A stretch of DNA of 25,632 nucleotides from Clostridiales bacterium (GTDB lineage: Bacteria; Bacillota; Clostridia; Christensenellales; CAG-314): contig SFEB01000022.1 of NCBI GenBank assembly GCA_004558105.1, positions 1 through 25,632 on the forward strand. Reading direction: 5' to 3'. The translations under genes were made by a program, and so were the position numbers. Positions 14,409-21,986 of this stretch are shown here, piece by piece. Each line of letters starts with the position of its first letter. Positions within the stretch are counted from its first letter, which is position 1. Below the pieces are notes generated by a model. That model was not told the origin of the DNA, searched no databases, and was given only the letters and a program-made list of their open reading frames with translations.

Positions 14409-15179
14409 TTATTGCAATTTAGTGTCTAAAAATTCTCTTACGTTAAATATCTCGTTTACCACGTAGCAAAACTCTTCGCCCAATTCGTCCATGTCTCCGC
14501 AATACCTTACTACGTTTGGATTGAAACAAATCAGATTAAAAAGCACCTGTTCTGCCAAATCGTCTTTCTCCAAAAAGGTTTCGAATTTAGTCAGCAGTCT
14601 ATCTGCCCCGTCAACTAACTGAAAATTATTCTTCTGCAAGTCAACCAATACCGTTACGCTGTCGCACAAGCAAGGTATGGCGTCCATTAAATAGGTCAAA
14701 AAGTCAAGAATTACGCTTTCTTCCTCAAAAAACGCACTATAATTGTTGGACAAAGCCACTATTTCTTTCCATTTTTCCTTAATTTCTTTTAGTCTGAAGT
14801 TGTAACAACCGTCAATGCTAAGATTATTTATTTCTAGTATATTTTTCTTAATGACGTTAGTGTCGTAATTACTGTCGAAAATACACATTGTATCCAAAAG
14901 CGTTCTTCCCAGCAACGACGAAGTGTCTATGTTTATTTTTTCTTTTAAAAACCTGTTTTTATATCCTACTGCCAGAACCTCCGCAACGGCTGATTTTGCA
15001 GCCTTGTTAACTGCTGAAAAACATTCGTCGCAAACGGCAACGCCCAGACTGAGTTTATCGCCCGAGTCGTTGAGAGTACATATCCCTCCTACCGACGCTA
15101 TAGGCTGCGCTATTCGCCTGTAAACGTATTCTAAAAAGTATGAATCACGTTTTATTGCATTAAAAACTAATTCTCGCAT
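14409..15179 (-). CDS. ytxC: YtxC-like protein (putative sporulation-associated)
   Basis: 256 residues, soluble, no membrane segment. The middle section INNLSIDGCYNFRLKEIKEKWKEIVALSNNY, followed by a stretch with VILDFLTYLMDAIPCLCDSVTVLV and then a DDLAEQVLFNLICFNPNVV...CGDMDELGEEFCYVVNEIF tail, resembles the YtxC family from memory of its layout (FRLKDY, a VHVVI-type strand and a final nucleotide-independent domain). The position next to thrS also matches, since ytxC adjoins thrS in Bacillus and many clostridia. YtxC has no established biochemical role. The start is the ATG at 15179 after AAAGGAAG; a TTG at 15206 lacks a site. Sequence similarity is weak, so the name is tentative. Confidence 0.6.
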   Translation of the reverse strand: MRELVFNAIKRDSYFLEYVYRRIAQPIASVGGICTLNDSGDKLSLGVAVCDECFSAVNKAAKSAVAEVLAVGYKNRFLKEKINIDTSSLLGRTLLDTMCIFDSNYDTNVIKKNILEINNLSIDGCYNFRLKEIKEKWKEIVALSNNYSAFFEEESVILDFLTYLMDAIPCLCDSVTVLVDLQKNNFQLVDGADRLLTKFETFLEKDDLAEQVLFNLICFNPNVVRYCGDMDELGEEFCYVVNEIFNVREFLDTKLQ

Positions 15180-15269
15180 AACTTCCTTTAAAGTTAGTTT
15201 ATGCAAAAGAATCTTTTTTTACTATGTCCGAAAAAAATATTGGTCGGATTATTTCAGTTAAAAATGCAT

Positions 15270-15302
15270 AAAAAATTCGCAACGGAAAAAGCCCGTTGCG
15301 AA
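15270..15302 (-). terminator. Intrinsic terminator after acpP
   Basis: Perfect 10-bp stem TTCGCAACGG / CCGTTGCGAA (15276-15285 and 15293-15302) with a 7-nt loop, followed on the minus strand by a T-rich run. It ends the single-gene acpP transcript 27 bp after the stop. The opposite strand also has a run of A/T after the stem, but no gene uses it. Confidence 0.85.
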
Positions 15303-15328
15303 AAAAACTTAATTATTATCTTATTAAT

Positions 15329-15559
15329 TTATGCCTTCTTGGTTTGTACGAACTTGACTATATCGCCAACGGTCTTAAACTCTGCGGCGGCTTCATCGGG
15401 AATCTCTATACCGTATTCCTGGTCAAGCGTCATTAACATCTCGACAATGTCCAACGAATCGGCGCCCAAATCGGAAATAATATTGGACTCCATAGTGATT
15501 TTTTCCTGAGCAATATTGAGTTTATCCGCCAATAATGCTTTTATTTCGTCAAATACCAT
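15329..15559 (-). CDS. acpP: Acyl carrier protein
   Basis: 76 residues. Carries growing fatty acyl chains on a phosphopantetheine arm. The attachment Ser35 lies in LGADSLDIVEML, and the acidic four-helix layout (MVFDEIKALLADKL..., EYGIEIPDEAAAEFKTVGDIVKFV) is standard. The start is the ATG at 15559, nine bases after GGAGG; a frame extending to 15619 overlaps the promoter. It stands alone between its own promoter and terminator, apart from other fatty-acid genes. Confidence 0.96.
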   Translation of the reverse strand: MVFDEIKALLADKLNIAQEKITMESNIISDLGADSLDIVEMLMTLDQEYGIEIPDEAAAEFKTVGDIVKFVQTKKA

Positions 15560-15590
15560 AAAAATATTTACCTCCATGAATTTCCCAAGT

Positions 15591-15619
15591 ATTATACACC
15601 AAAATATGCTTTTTGGCAA
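15591..15619 (-). promoter_or_regulatory. Sigma-A promoter for acpP
   Basis: Minus-strand -35 TTGCCA (15614-15619), 17-bp spacer and consensus -10 TATAAT (15591-15596), 31 bp before the acpP ATG. Confidence 0.75.
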
Positions 15620-15630
15620 CGATTTTTAAG

Positions 15631-15674
15631 ATATTTTTGTAATGGTAACCATATTTTTTGTAATTTTATATAAT
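15631..15674 (+). promoter_or_regulatory. Divergent control region for the Cys-rich gene: direct repeats and -10 box
   Basis: A plus-strand -10 TATAAT (15669-15674) lies 15 bp before the small plus-strand gene, without a good -35. Upstream two copies of ATATTTTT(T)GTAAT start at 15631 and 15651, 20 bp apart (two helix turns), with the short palindrome ATGGT-A-ACCAT (15642-15652) between. This may be an operator, or only AT-rich chance. Confidence 0.35.
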
Positions 15675-15689
15675 AAAACAGGGATGCGT

Positions 15690-15899
15690 ATGTCAAAATA
15701 TAAAAATCAACAAGATTATGAAAACGCAAAAAAAAGCGACTACTGCGAGCCGCCGTGCAACGCTTGCAACTTGCCTGCGCCTAAACCACATTCAAAAAAT
15801 TCCTTAAACTGCAATTTACACTGCGAAGGAACGCAGGTCAGCTTTAATATAGACGACCATTGTAAGTCATTTACAATTAAACAGACGAGGAACAGATAA
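15690..15899 (+). CDS. Small six-cysteine protein of unknown function
   Basis: 69 residues from the ATG at 15690 (71 from the ATG at 15684, equally possible; ribosome binding is weak, GGG or GGGATG). This is the only plus-strand gene. Cysteines are at 19, 23, 26, 41, 45 and 58: YCEPPCNACNLP, then NCNLHCEG, then DDHCKSF. The chain is hydrophilic, begins SKYKNQQDYENAKKSDY and has no signal peptide or membrane helix. The CxxxCxxC and CxxxC spacings suggest metal binding or a crosslinked peptide, but I do not recognise the family. A TATAAT box upstream and a strong terminator directly downstream support a real gene. It is unrelated in sequence to the SCIFF peptide. Confidence 0.6.
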   Translation: MSKYKNQQDYENAKKSDYCEPPCNACNLPAPKPHSKNSLNCNLHCEGTQVSFNIDDHCKSFTIKQTRNR

Positions 15900-15911
15900 C
15901 AACTTTTTAAA

Positions 15912-15945
15912 CAAAAACGGCGCAGAAATTTCTACGCCGTTTTAA
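15912..15945. terminator. Bidirectional terminator between the Cys-rich gene and asnS
   Basis: AAAACGGCG (15914-15922) pairs with CGCCGTTTT (15935-15943) and the inner AGAAATTTCT can also pair. On the minus strand it continues TTTTTGTTT and serves asnS; on the plus strand it ends with TTTT and serves the small gene. The genes converge on it from both sides. Confidence 0.85.
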
Positions 15946-15965
15946 GCAATTTTATCAATTCAAGG

Positions 15966-17360
15966 TTAATAAGAAGCGTTATTTACCGTCCTCGGGAACG
16001 GTAATACGTCTCTGATATTGCTGACTCCCGTGAGATACATAACCAGTCTTTCGAAACCAAGTCCGAAACCGGCATGTTTTGCAGAACCGTAACGACGCAA
16101 ATCTATATACCATTCGTAAACTTTTCTGTTCATTCCAAGCTCTTCTATACGTTTTTCAAGATAATCAAGCCTCTCCTCTCTCTGGCTTCCGCCTATCATT
16201 TCGCCGACCCCGGGAACAAGCATATCCATCGCCGCAACTGTCTTACCGTCGTCGTTAAGACGCATATAAAAAGATTTGATTTCTTTCGGATAATCGGTAA
16301 CGAACACGGGTCCGTTGAAGATCTTTTCGGTCAGATACCTTTCATGCTCGGTTTGTAAATCGCTTCCCCAATGCACCGGATAATCGAATTTATCGTTGTG
16401 CTTTTCCAATATTTCCACTGCCTGAGTATAAGTAACGTGTCCGAACTCGCTGTCGACAAGTTTAGACAGTCTTTCTTTCAGGCTCGGGTCAACGAAAGTG
16501 TTGAAAAATTCAATTTCCTGACCGCAATTATCCAATACGTATCTGACTACGTATTTCATCATATCCTGAGCAAGTTGCATATCGTCGTTGAGGTCGGCAA
16601 AAGCGATTTCCGGTTCTATCATCCAGAATTCTGCCGCATGGCGTTGAGTATTAGAATTTTCAGCCCTGAACGTGGGTCCGAAGGTGTAAATATTGCCGAA
16701 TGCCAGCGCGTAAGCTTCACCGTTAAGTTGTCCCGAAACGGTAAGGCTGGTTGTCTTACCGAAAAAGTCTTTACTGAAATCGACTTTTCCGTCTTTAGTC
16801 TTAGGAAGGTTGTTCAAGTCCAACGTTGTAACATGGAACATCTCGCCCGCACCTTCACAGTCACTCGTGGTGATAATCGGAGTGTGAATGTAAACGAAAT
16901 TGCGTTCGTTGAAAAATTTGTGAATAGCAAAGGCCGCAACGCTTCTTACTCTCATAGCAGCGCCGATAAGGTTAGTGCGCGGACGAAGGTGCGCGATTTC
17001 TCTTAAAAATTCCAGCGAATGACGCTTTTTCTGCAACGGAAAATCAGGCGTTGATTTGCCTTCTACCCGTATACTTTCGGCGACGATTTCAAACGGCTGT
17101 TTGTTTTCAGGCGTCAAAACAAGTTTGCCCGTAACTACGAGACTACTGCCTACGTTAAGTTTGGAAATTTCGTCGTAGTTTGAAATCTTACCCGCCTCGA
17201 AAACTATCTGAACGCTCTTAAAACAACTCCCGTCGTTAAGTTCGATAAAACCGAAGGATTTGCTGTCTCTTATCGTTCTCACCCAACCGCATACAACGAC
17301 TTGTTGATCTGCATATTTTTCAGCGTTTTTATAAAATTCGCTCATTAAAATTCTTTTCAT
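15966..17360 (-). CDS. asnS: Asparaginyl-tRNA synthetase
   Basis: 464 residues. Class IIb synthetase for tRNA-Asn. N-terminal OB anticodon-binding domain (VVVCGWVRTIRDSKSFGFIELNDGS, 21-45), LRPRTNLIGAAMRVRS, catalytic FRAENSNTQRHAAEFWMIEPEIAF (motif 2) and GFGLGFERLVMYLTGVSNIRDVLPFPR (motif 3). It is complete. The ATG at 17360 follows AGAGG and lies 35 bp after the ftsZ stop with no hairpin or promoter between, so it probably shares the ftsQ-ftsA-ftsZ transcript. It ends at the bidirectional terminator. Confidence 0.97.
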   Translation of the reverse strand: MKRILMSEFYKNAEKYADQQVVVCGWVRTIRDSKSFGFIELNDGSCFKSVQIVFEAGKISNYDEISKLNVGSSLVVTGKLVLTPENKQPFEIVAESIRVEGKSTPDFPLQKKRHSLEFLREIAHLRPRTNLIGAAMRVRSVAAFAIHKFFNERNFVYIHTPIITTSDCEGAGEMFHVTTLDLNNLPKTKDGKVDFSKDFFGKTTSLTVSGQLNGEAYALAFGNIYTFGPTFRAENSNTQRHAAEFWMIEPEIAFADLNDDMQLAQDMMKYVVRYVLDNCGQEIEFFNTFVDPSLKERLSKLVDSEFGHVTYTQAVEILEKHNDKFDYPVHWGSDLQTEHERYLTEKIFNGPVFVTDYPKEIKSFYMRLNDDGKTVAAMDMLVPGVGEMIGGSQREERLDYLEKRIEELGMNRKVYEWYIDLRRYGSAKHAGFGLGFERLVMYLTGVSNIRDVLPFPRTVNNASY

Positions 17361-17395
17361 ATTATGCCTCTTAAACTGACGTAAATTAAAAATTT

Positions 17396-18619
17396 TTAAC
17401 GCTTTATCTTGCGCAAAAACGCAGGAATGGAACTGTCTTCGTCAAGTTTCATATTGGGTTTTTGAAGTCCCAACTCCACAGCCGCGTCGTCTTCCTTGAT
17501 AGGTTCCGGCTTTTTCTCCTGCGGACGAGAAGATTCTGCAAAAATCGCTCTGTTGGCATTCGTATTTTTAGTAGAGTTTGCTTCTTCCAAAAATCCTCTG
17601 GATATGGGATTTTCCTTTTCTATCTGCTTGGCGTCAAAACCCGTGGCGATAATGGTAACCTGAACTTCGTCCTCTATGTCTTCCTGAATATGGGTACCGA
17701 AAACCACCGTGGCTTTCTTATCAACTATTTCCTGAACGAGACTGACGGCGCTCTGAACTTCTGCCAGAGTAAGAGACGGACCGCCGGTGACGTTGATAAT
17801 CAGACCCGTGCTGCCTTCTATCGTCGTTTCAAGCAACGGACTGTAAACTGCTTGCCTTACAGCGTCAAGCGTTCTGCTCTCGCCCCTGCCGACGCCCAAT
17901 CCCATATGGGCAAGACCTCTGTTTGCCATAACTGTCTTGATGTCTGCAAAGTCGAGATTAATGAGGGACGGAACAACGATAATATTAGTAATTCCCAAAA
18001 TACCCTGACGCAAAACGTCGTCGGCATGATTGAACGCTTCGAGAATTGAAACCGATTTTGAAAAATTCTGAGTCAACTTGTCGTTGGGAATAATTACCAG
18101 AGTATCAACGTTGTCGCGTAAAGCCGCAATACCGGCTTCTGCGTTTTCCATACGGCGCTGTCCCTCAAAACTGAAAGGCTTGGTAACTACGGCTACCGTA
18201 AGTATACCCATTTCCTTTGCAATCGTTGCGATAACGGGCGCCGCACCGGTGCCTGTTCCACCGCCCATACCGGCGGTTATAAACACCATATCGGTCCCCT
18301 TTAAAACTTCCCTTATGACTTCTCTGCTCTCTTCCGCCGCCTGTCTGCCGACTTCGGGATTAGCGCCTGCACCGAGACCTTTGGTGATTTTTTCACCTAT
18401 CTGGACTCTTTCCTGCGCCTGTGAGAGATACAAAGCCTGTTTATCGGTATTGACAGCGACAAAAGTCGCGCTTTGGATACCGGATTGAATCATTCTGTTA
18501 ACTGCGTTGTTGCCGCCGCCGCCAACGCCGATTACTTTAATTTTTACAACGCTTGAAGCCAAAGTATTAGGATCTTCGTACAAATTCTCTTCGTACGTAT
18601 TTTCATAAAAATTATCCAT
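17396..18619 (-). CDS. ftsZ: Cell division protein FtsZ
   Basis: 407 residues. Tubulin-like GTPase that forms the Z-ring. Visible are IGVGGGGNNAVNRM (30-43), the GTP-binding GGGTGTG (119-125), VTKPFSFEGQRRM, NLDFADIKTVM with the T7-loop Asp, and a variable linker. The C-terminal tail ending SIPAFLRKIKR matches the peptide that binds FtsA and other anchors. The start is the ATG at 18619, seven bases after AAGGAGA; a longer frame to 18661 overlaps the end of ftsA. Confidence 0.98.
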   Translation of the reverse strand: MDNFYENTYEENLYEDPNTLASSVVKIKVIGVGGGGNNAVNRMIQSGIQSATFVAVNTDKQALYLSQAQERVQIGEKITKGLGAGANPEVGRQAAEESREVIREVLKGTDMVFITAGMGGGTGTGAAPVIATIAKEMGILTVAVVTKPFSFEGQRRMENAEAGIAALRDNVDTLVIIPNDKLTQNFSKSVSILEAFNHADDVLRQGILGITNIIVVPSLINLDFADIKTVMANRGLAHMGLGVGRGESRTLDAVRQAVYSPLLETTIEGSTGLIINVTGGPSLTLAEVQSAVSLVQEIVDKKATVVFGTHIQEDIEDEVQVTIIATGFDAKQIEKENPISRGFLEEANSTKNTNANRAIFAESSRPQEKKPEPIKEDDAAVELGLQKPNMKLDEDSSIPAFLRKIKR

Positions 18620-18632
18620 AAAATTCTTCTCC

Positions 18633-19754
18633 TTAATTATTTTGATTAAGTACCAAATCAATCACGCCGAAAGCGGAAGCGTATTGAGGCTTGTCCGTCA
18701 GCGGATTTACCGAGTGGGCAACCGAAACGGGTTTATCGAGAGCCGTAGAAAGATATTCTACGCCGCCCTTAACGTTGGACAATCCTCCGCCGGTCAGAAA
18801 CACCGGCATCTTAGTATTGACCGTATTCGGACAACCCGCCATACTTTTGCGTATATAACGCGCCAGATCTTCGATACGCGCCTTAACGATTTGATTGGTT
18901 TGATCTGCGTTTGCCGTCTGACTGTTTTTAAGTTGGTATACCTCTTCGGGATCAAACTCAAGGTTGAGATTTACTTTTCCGTAAAGATCCTCAGCCATCT
19001 GGTAACTGATACCCAAAATTTCGCTCAGGTCTGCGCAAATATGTCCGCCGCCAATGGAAAAAGTCCTCATATACGAGATTCCGTCGCCGCAAATCAGCAT
19101 CACGCTCGTGGAAATATAACCCACGTCTATAAGCAAAGCCGTATTGTCTCTGACTTTCTGATCCAGCAAAAACCAACTTTCGGCGTGGCAACTCGAAACG
19201 AATTCTACCTTAATAACGCCGATATTCTTCAATATCGTTTCTATTTTATTCAAAAACCTGACGTCGGCGTAGATGTAAGAGATATAGCCGGTAAGTTTTG
19301 TTCCGTCCATACCGACGGGCATGTTGGTTTTTTTATTGTCGTTTATAACGTAGTAAAGAGGCGCGCGATTGATAGGTTTGTAAGCGACGTCGTCTTTGTA
19401 CAAGTTAGCTTTGGCGTAAATTTCCGCAAGGTCGTTCTTGTCGAATTTCTTCTTAAACCTGCAAGTGACCGTTGCCTGACTTGCCGCCACCGCCGTGAAT
19501 GCGCCGGGAACGCCGACGTAAATCTCCTTGATTTTTTTACCCAAAGAATTTTCGGCGCGTCTGACAACGTTAGTTATCTCCTGCTGAAGTTTTTCGGGTT
19601 CCAACCACACGCCGTCGTAATAACCGCCGTAACGCGTTTCACTCTGCGCAACGATCAAAAAGCCGTCCTTGGTTTGTTTGCCTACCATAACGGTAATTTT
19701 TCCGCTACCGATATCGAGAACGGTAACGTATTGCTGGTTTTTTAATAACTTCAT
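18633..19754 (-). CDS. ftsA: Cell division protein FtsA, without the usual C-terminal membrane helix
   Basis: 373 residues, shorter than the common 400-440. Actin-like ATPase that links FtsZ to the membrane and divisome. LDIGSGKITVMVG (phosphate 1), an FtsA-specific 1C/SHS2-like domain (about 84-165), LLIDVGYISTSVMLI (phosphate 2), FSIGGGHICADLSEIL and FLTGGGLSNVKGGVEYLS (adenosine motif) are present. The protein ends at QYASAFGVIDLVLNQNN, where the actin fold closes, so the linker and amphipathic targeting helix seen in most FtsA are missing. The ATG follows AGGAG. It lies between ftsQ (30-bp gap) and ftsZ (13-bp gap). Confidence 0.9.
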   Translation of the reverse strand: MKLLKNQQYVTVLDIGSGKITVMVGKQTKDGFLIVAQSETRYGGYYDGVWLEPEKLQQEITNVVRRAENSLGKKIKEIYVGVPGAFTAVAASQATVTCRFKKKFDKNDLAEIYAKANLYKDDVAYKPINRAPLYYVINDNKKTNMPVGMDGTKLTGYISYIYADVRFLNKIETILKNIGVIKVEFVSSCHAESWFLLDQKVRDNTALLIDVGYISTSVMLICGDGISYMRTFSIGGGHICADLSEILGISYQMAEDLYGKVNLNLEFDPEEVYQLKNSQTANADQTNQIVKARIEDLARYIRKSMAGCPNTVNTKMPVFLTGGGLSNVKGGVEYLSTALDKPVSVAHSVNPLTDKPQYASAFGVIDLVLNQNN

Positions 19755-19784
19755 ATTTTCTCCTAAAAGTACGTTAATCTGAAA

Positions 19785-20579
19785 CTAATAAGGACGATTG
19801 ATTTCTACTCCCGACACGGTATTGTCCTTTCCGTTGGCGTTGCTGCTGTAAATGGACACACCCGCTTTGACTTTTTCGAAAACATCGTCACCTTCGAGTT
19901 TTGGGTTTACTATCCAGATATTTGCGCCGGTCTTGGTCTGCATAACCACGTTATCGACGCCGTTGTAGGCGGAAAAACCGATTTTTTCCACAAAATTGTG
20001 CATTTCAACGTTTTCATATTTTGTGCGCCATATGGCAGAAAAGGTTTCGGATAAAATAAACGCCTTTTCGTCAGAATCCACAAAACTCGTCCGAGTACCT
20101 ATCACCTGGTTTGCGGTAAGGTATTGCGAAACGTCGAGATAAACGTAATTTTCACCGTAAATTGCAGATGAGGAACGCTCCAGAACGTACATGTTGGAAT
20201 CGACAAGGTAATAATAGCCGTCTTTTTCAAAATAAGCCACGGGCTCTCTCTGCGTCAGATATATGTCCATGCAATCGGGAAAAATTCTTTTTGCGGCTAT
20301 AACCTGCAAATCGGGATATTCGAGACTGATAGCGTCAACGAGTTCCGACTCGGACAAAAACAATAGATTTTTGCCTTTAAACTTCTGAATTAATTTTTCC
20401 GATGAAAGTTTTGCATATTTTTCCGGCGCATCAACGTAAAGCGTCGCTTTGGTGTCGGCGTCGTAAGTCACGAAAACAACGTTGGCTTTTTGCAACGTAA
20501 AAACAGTGCTGTTCAATACTACGATAGCGACGATCAATATCAATATGCAAAAAATAATCAATAGTCGTTTTTTCGTCAT
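19785..20579 (-). CDS. ftsQ: FtsQ/DivIB-type cell division protein
   Basis: 264 residues. Bitopic membrane protein of the FtsQ-FtsL-FtsB scaffold. A basic start (MTKKR) leads to one membrane helix (about 5-25), a POTRA-like domain (VFTLQKANVVFV to about 95, with KFKGKNLLFLSESELVDAISLEYPDLQVIAAKRIFPDCMDIYLTQREPVAYF) and the FtsQ domain containing the YYYLVDSNMYVL strand. The last two fit FtsQ/DivIB well although overall identity is low. The start is the ATG at 20579 after GAGG; the GTG six bases upstream lies on that site. It is the first gene after its own promoter. Confidence 0.85.
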   Translation of the reverse strand: MTKKRLLIIFCILILIVAIVVLNSTVFTLQKANVVFVTYDADTKATLYVDAPEKYAKLSSEKLIQKFKGKNLLFLSESELVDAISLEYPDLQVIAAKRIFPDCMDIYLTQREPVAYFEKDGYYYLVDSNMYVLERSSSAIYGENYVYLDVSQYLTANQVIGTRTSFVDSDEKAFILSETFSAIWRTKYENVEMHNFVEKIGFSAYNGVDNVVMQTKTGANIWIVNPKLEGDDVFEKVKAGVSIYSSNANGKDNTVSGVEINRPY

Positions 20580-20599
20580 AGTCACCTCGCATTTAGAGT

Positions 20600-20628
20600 A
20601 TTATACTATTTAACACAAGAATTGTCAA
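20600..20628 (-). promoter_or_regulatory. Full-consensus sigma-A promoter for ftsQ-ftsA-ftsZ
   Basis: Minus-strand TTGACA (20623-20628), exactly 17 bp, then TATAAT (20600-20605): both hexamers match the consensus at all positions. The expected start leaves a leader of only about 14 nt before the ftsQ ATG. Confidence 0.9.
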
Positions 20629-20639
20629 TTTATTTATAA

Positions 20640-20673
20640 ACAAAAAAGGCGCAATTAAAAAAATTACGCCTTT
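20640..20673 (-). terminator. Intrinsic terminator after murA
   Basis: AAAGGCGTAA pairs with TTGCGCCTTT (arms at 20664-20673 and 20645-20654, one G-U), followed on the minus strand by TTTTGTTT. It separates the mur/ftsW genes from the ftsQ-ftsA-ftsZ unit. Confidence 0.85.
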
Positions 20674-20689
20674 GAAATCGACAAAATTC

Positions 20690-21940
20690 TTAAATTCTTT
20701 CTATTTTAGCGCCCACGCTTCTTAGTGCCATGTCGAAATTCAGATATCCTCTGTCGATATGTTTTATATCGCTTATTTCCGTCCTTCCGACTGCACAGAG
20801 TCCCGCCAGAACAAGTGCTGCACCGCCACGTAAATCATGAGCCGTAACTTCCGCGCCGTGCAGATTTTTTACGCCTCTTACCAGCGCTATTTTGTCCTTT
20901 ACGACTATATTTGCACCCATTTTAGTTAGTTCGGCAACGTGTTTATACCTTGTTTCGAAAATATTTTCCACTATGATACCGCTTCCCTTGCTTACGGTTT
21001 GCAGAGCTAACGTTTGCGCCTGCAAGTCCGTCGGAAAACCGGGGTAAGGCTGAGTTTCGGTAAGCGGTACAGATATTAGATCACCGTCCGCTTTTATGTA
21101 AATATCTTTTTCAAAAACGGCTATCTTCGATACTGCGTTTTTTAATTTGTCTGTCAAAGCTTCCAGATGCTTCGGACAGCAGTTTTTTATCAAAAGCTCG
21201 CCATGCGTTATTGCGCCTGCGATTAAATAAGTACCCGCCACTATACGATCGGGTATGGGCGTAAATTCTACCGCACCCAGTTTTTTGACTCCGTCTATTT
21301 CTATCTGATCGGTGCCTGCGCCTTTGACTTTCGCGCCCATTGCGTTTAAAAAGTCTTGTAACGCAACGACTTCCGGCTCTTTGGCTGCATTCGTTATAGT
21401 AGTTTTGCCTTTTAAAAGTATCGCCGCAAGCATAATGTTTTCGGTTGCGCCTACCGAAGGAAAATCAAGATGAATTCTTCCGCCGCGAGCATGCTGTCCG
21501 TTGCATATTATATGACCGCCTTCCTCTTTTACAGTTACGTTTAAAGCCCTGAATCCTTTCAGATGCAAGTCAATAGGTCTGATACCTATATCGCACCCGC
21601 CCGGAAAAGCCGCTTTAGTCTTTTTGAATCGGGACAAAAGCGACCCCATCAAAAACAGACTGCTCCTTATCTCCTTGGCGTAATTTGACGGAATTTCAAA
21701 ACGGCTGATATTACTGCTGTCAATGACGATAGTATCCCCATGCCAAATCACCACGCTGCCGAGACTCTCGAGTATTTTTATCATATTGAGGACGTCCGTT
21801 ATTTTCGGGCAGTTGTGAATAACGACGTTTTTTTCCGTCAAGACAGACGCCGCCAATAGAGCCAAAACGCAGTTTTTGGCGGAATACACTTCCAACTCTC
21901 CCGATAACTTCACGCCTCCGTCAATTATTAATTTTTCCAT
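20690..21940 (-). CDS. murA: UDP-N-acetylglucosamine 1-carboxyvinyltransferase
   Basis: 416 residues, full length. MurA makes the first committed peptidoglycan precursor from UDP-GlcNAc and phosphoenolpyruvate. Lys22-Asn23 (YSAKN), the PEP-reactive Cys116 in FPGGCDIGIRPIDLHL, SVGATENIMLAA, FPTDLQAQ and ENIFETRYKHVAEL are all present. Cysteine at 116 predicts fosfomycin sensitivity of this enzyme. The ATG at 21940 is preceded by AGAGG. It lies 46 bp after ftsW, where murG is often found. Confidence 0.96.
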   Translation of the reverse strand: MEKLIIDGGVKLSGELEVYSAKNCVLALLAASVLTEKNVVIHNCPKITDVLNMIKILESLGSVVIWHGDTIVIDSSNISRFEIPSNYAKEIRSSLFLMGSLLSRFKKTKAAFPGGCDIGIRPIDLHLKGFRALNVTVKEEGGHIICNGQHARGGRIHLDFPSVGATENIMLAAILLKGKTTITNAAKEPEVVALQDFLNAMGAKVKGAGTDQIEIDGVKKLGAVEFTPIPDRIVAGTYLIAGAITHGELLIKNCCPKHLEALTDKLKNAVSKIAVFEKDIYIKADGDLISVPLTETQPYPGFPTDLQAQTLALQTVSKGSGIIVENIFETRYKHVAELTKMGANIVVKDKIALVRGVKNLHGAEVTAHDLRGGAALVLAGLCAVGRTEISDIKHIDRGYLNFDMALRSVGAKIERI

Positions 21941-21986
21941 TCTTCATCCTCTTGTTTGCTGATTATAAAAATAAACGCGTTTACTT

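Noticed and set aside
18619..18661. MIWYLIKIIKEKNF, upstream and in frame with ftsZ, as a frameshifted FtsA membrane helix
   Set aside because: It looks mildly amphipathic, but no slippery site is visible, and the frame continues into ftsZ, which would create an unlikely FtsA-FtsZ fusion.
18642..19745. A 367-codon open frame on the plus strand opposite ftsA
   Set aside because: It is an exact antisense shadow of ftsA, shows no recognisable domain, and has no ribosome binding site or promoter. Lack of stops follows from the codon use of ftsA.
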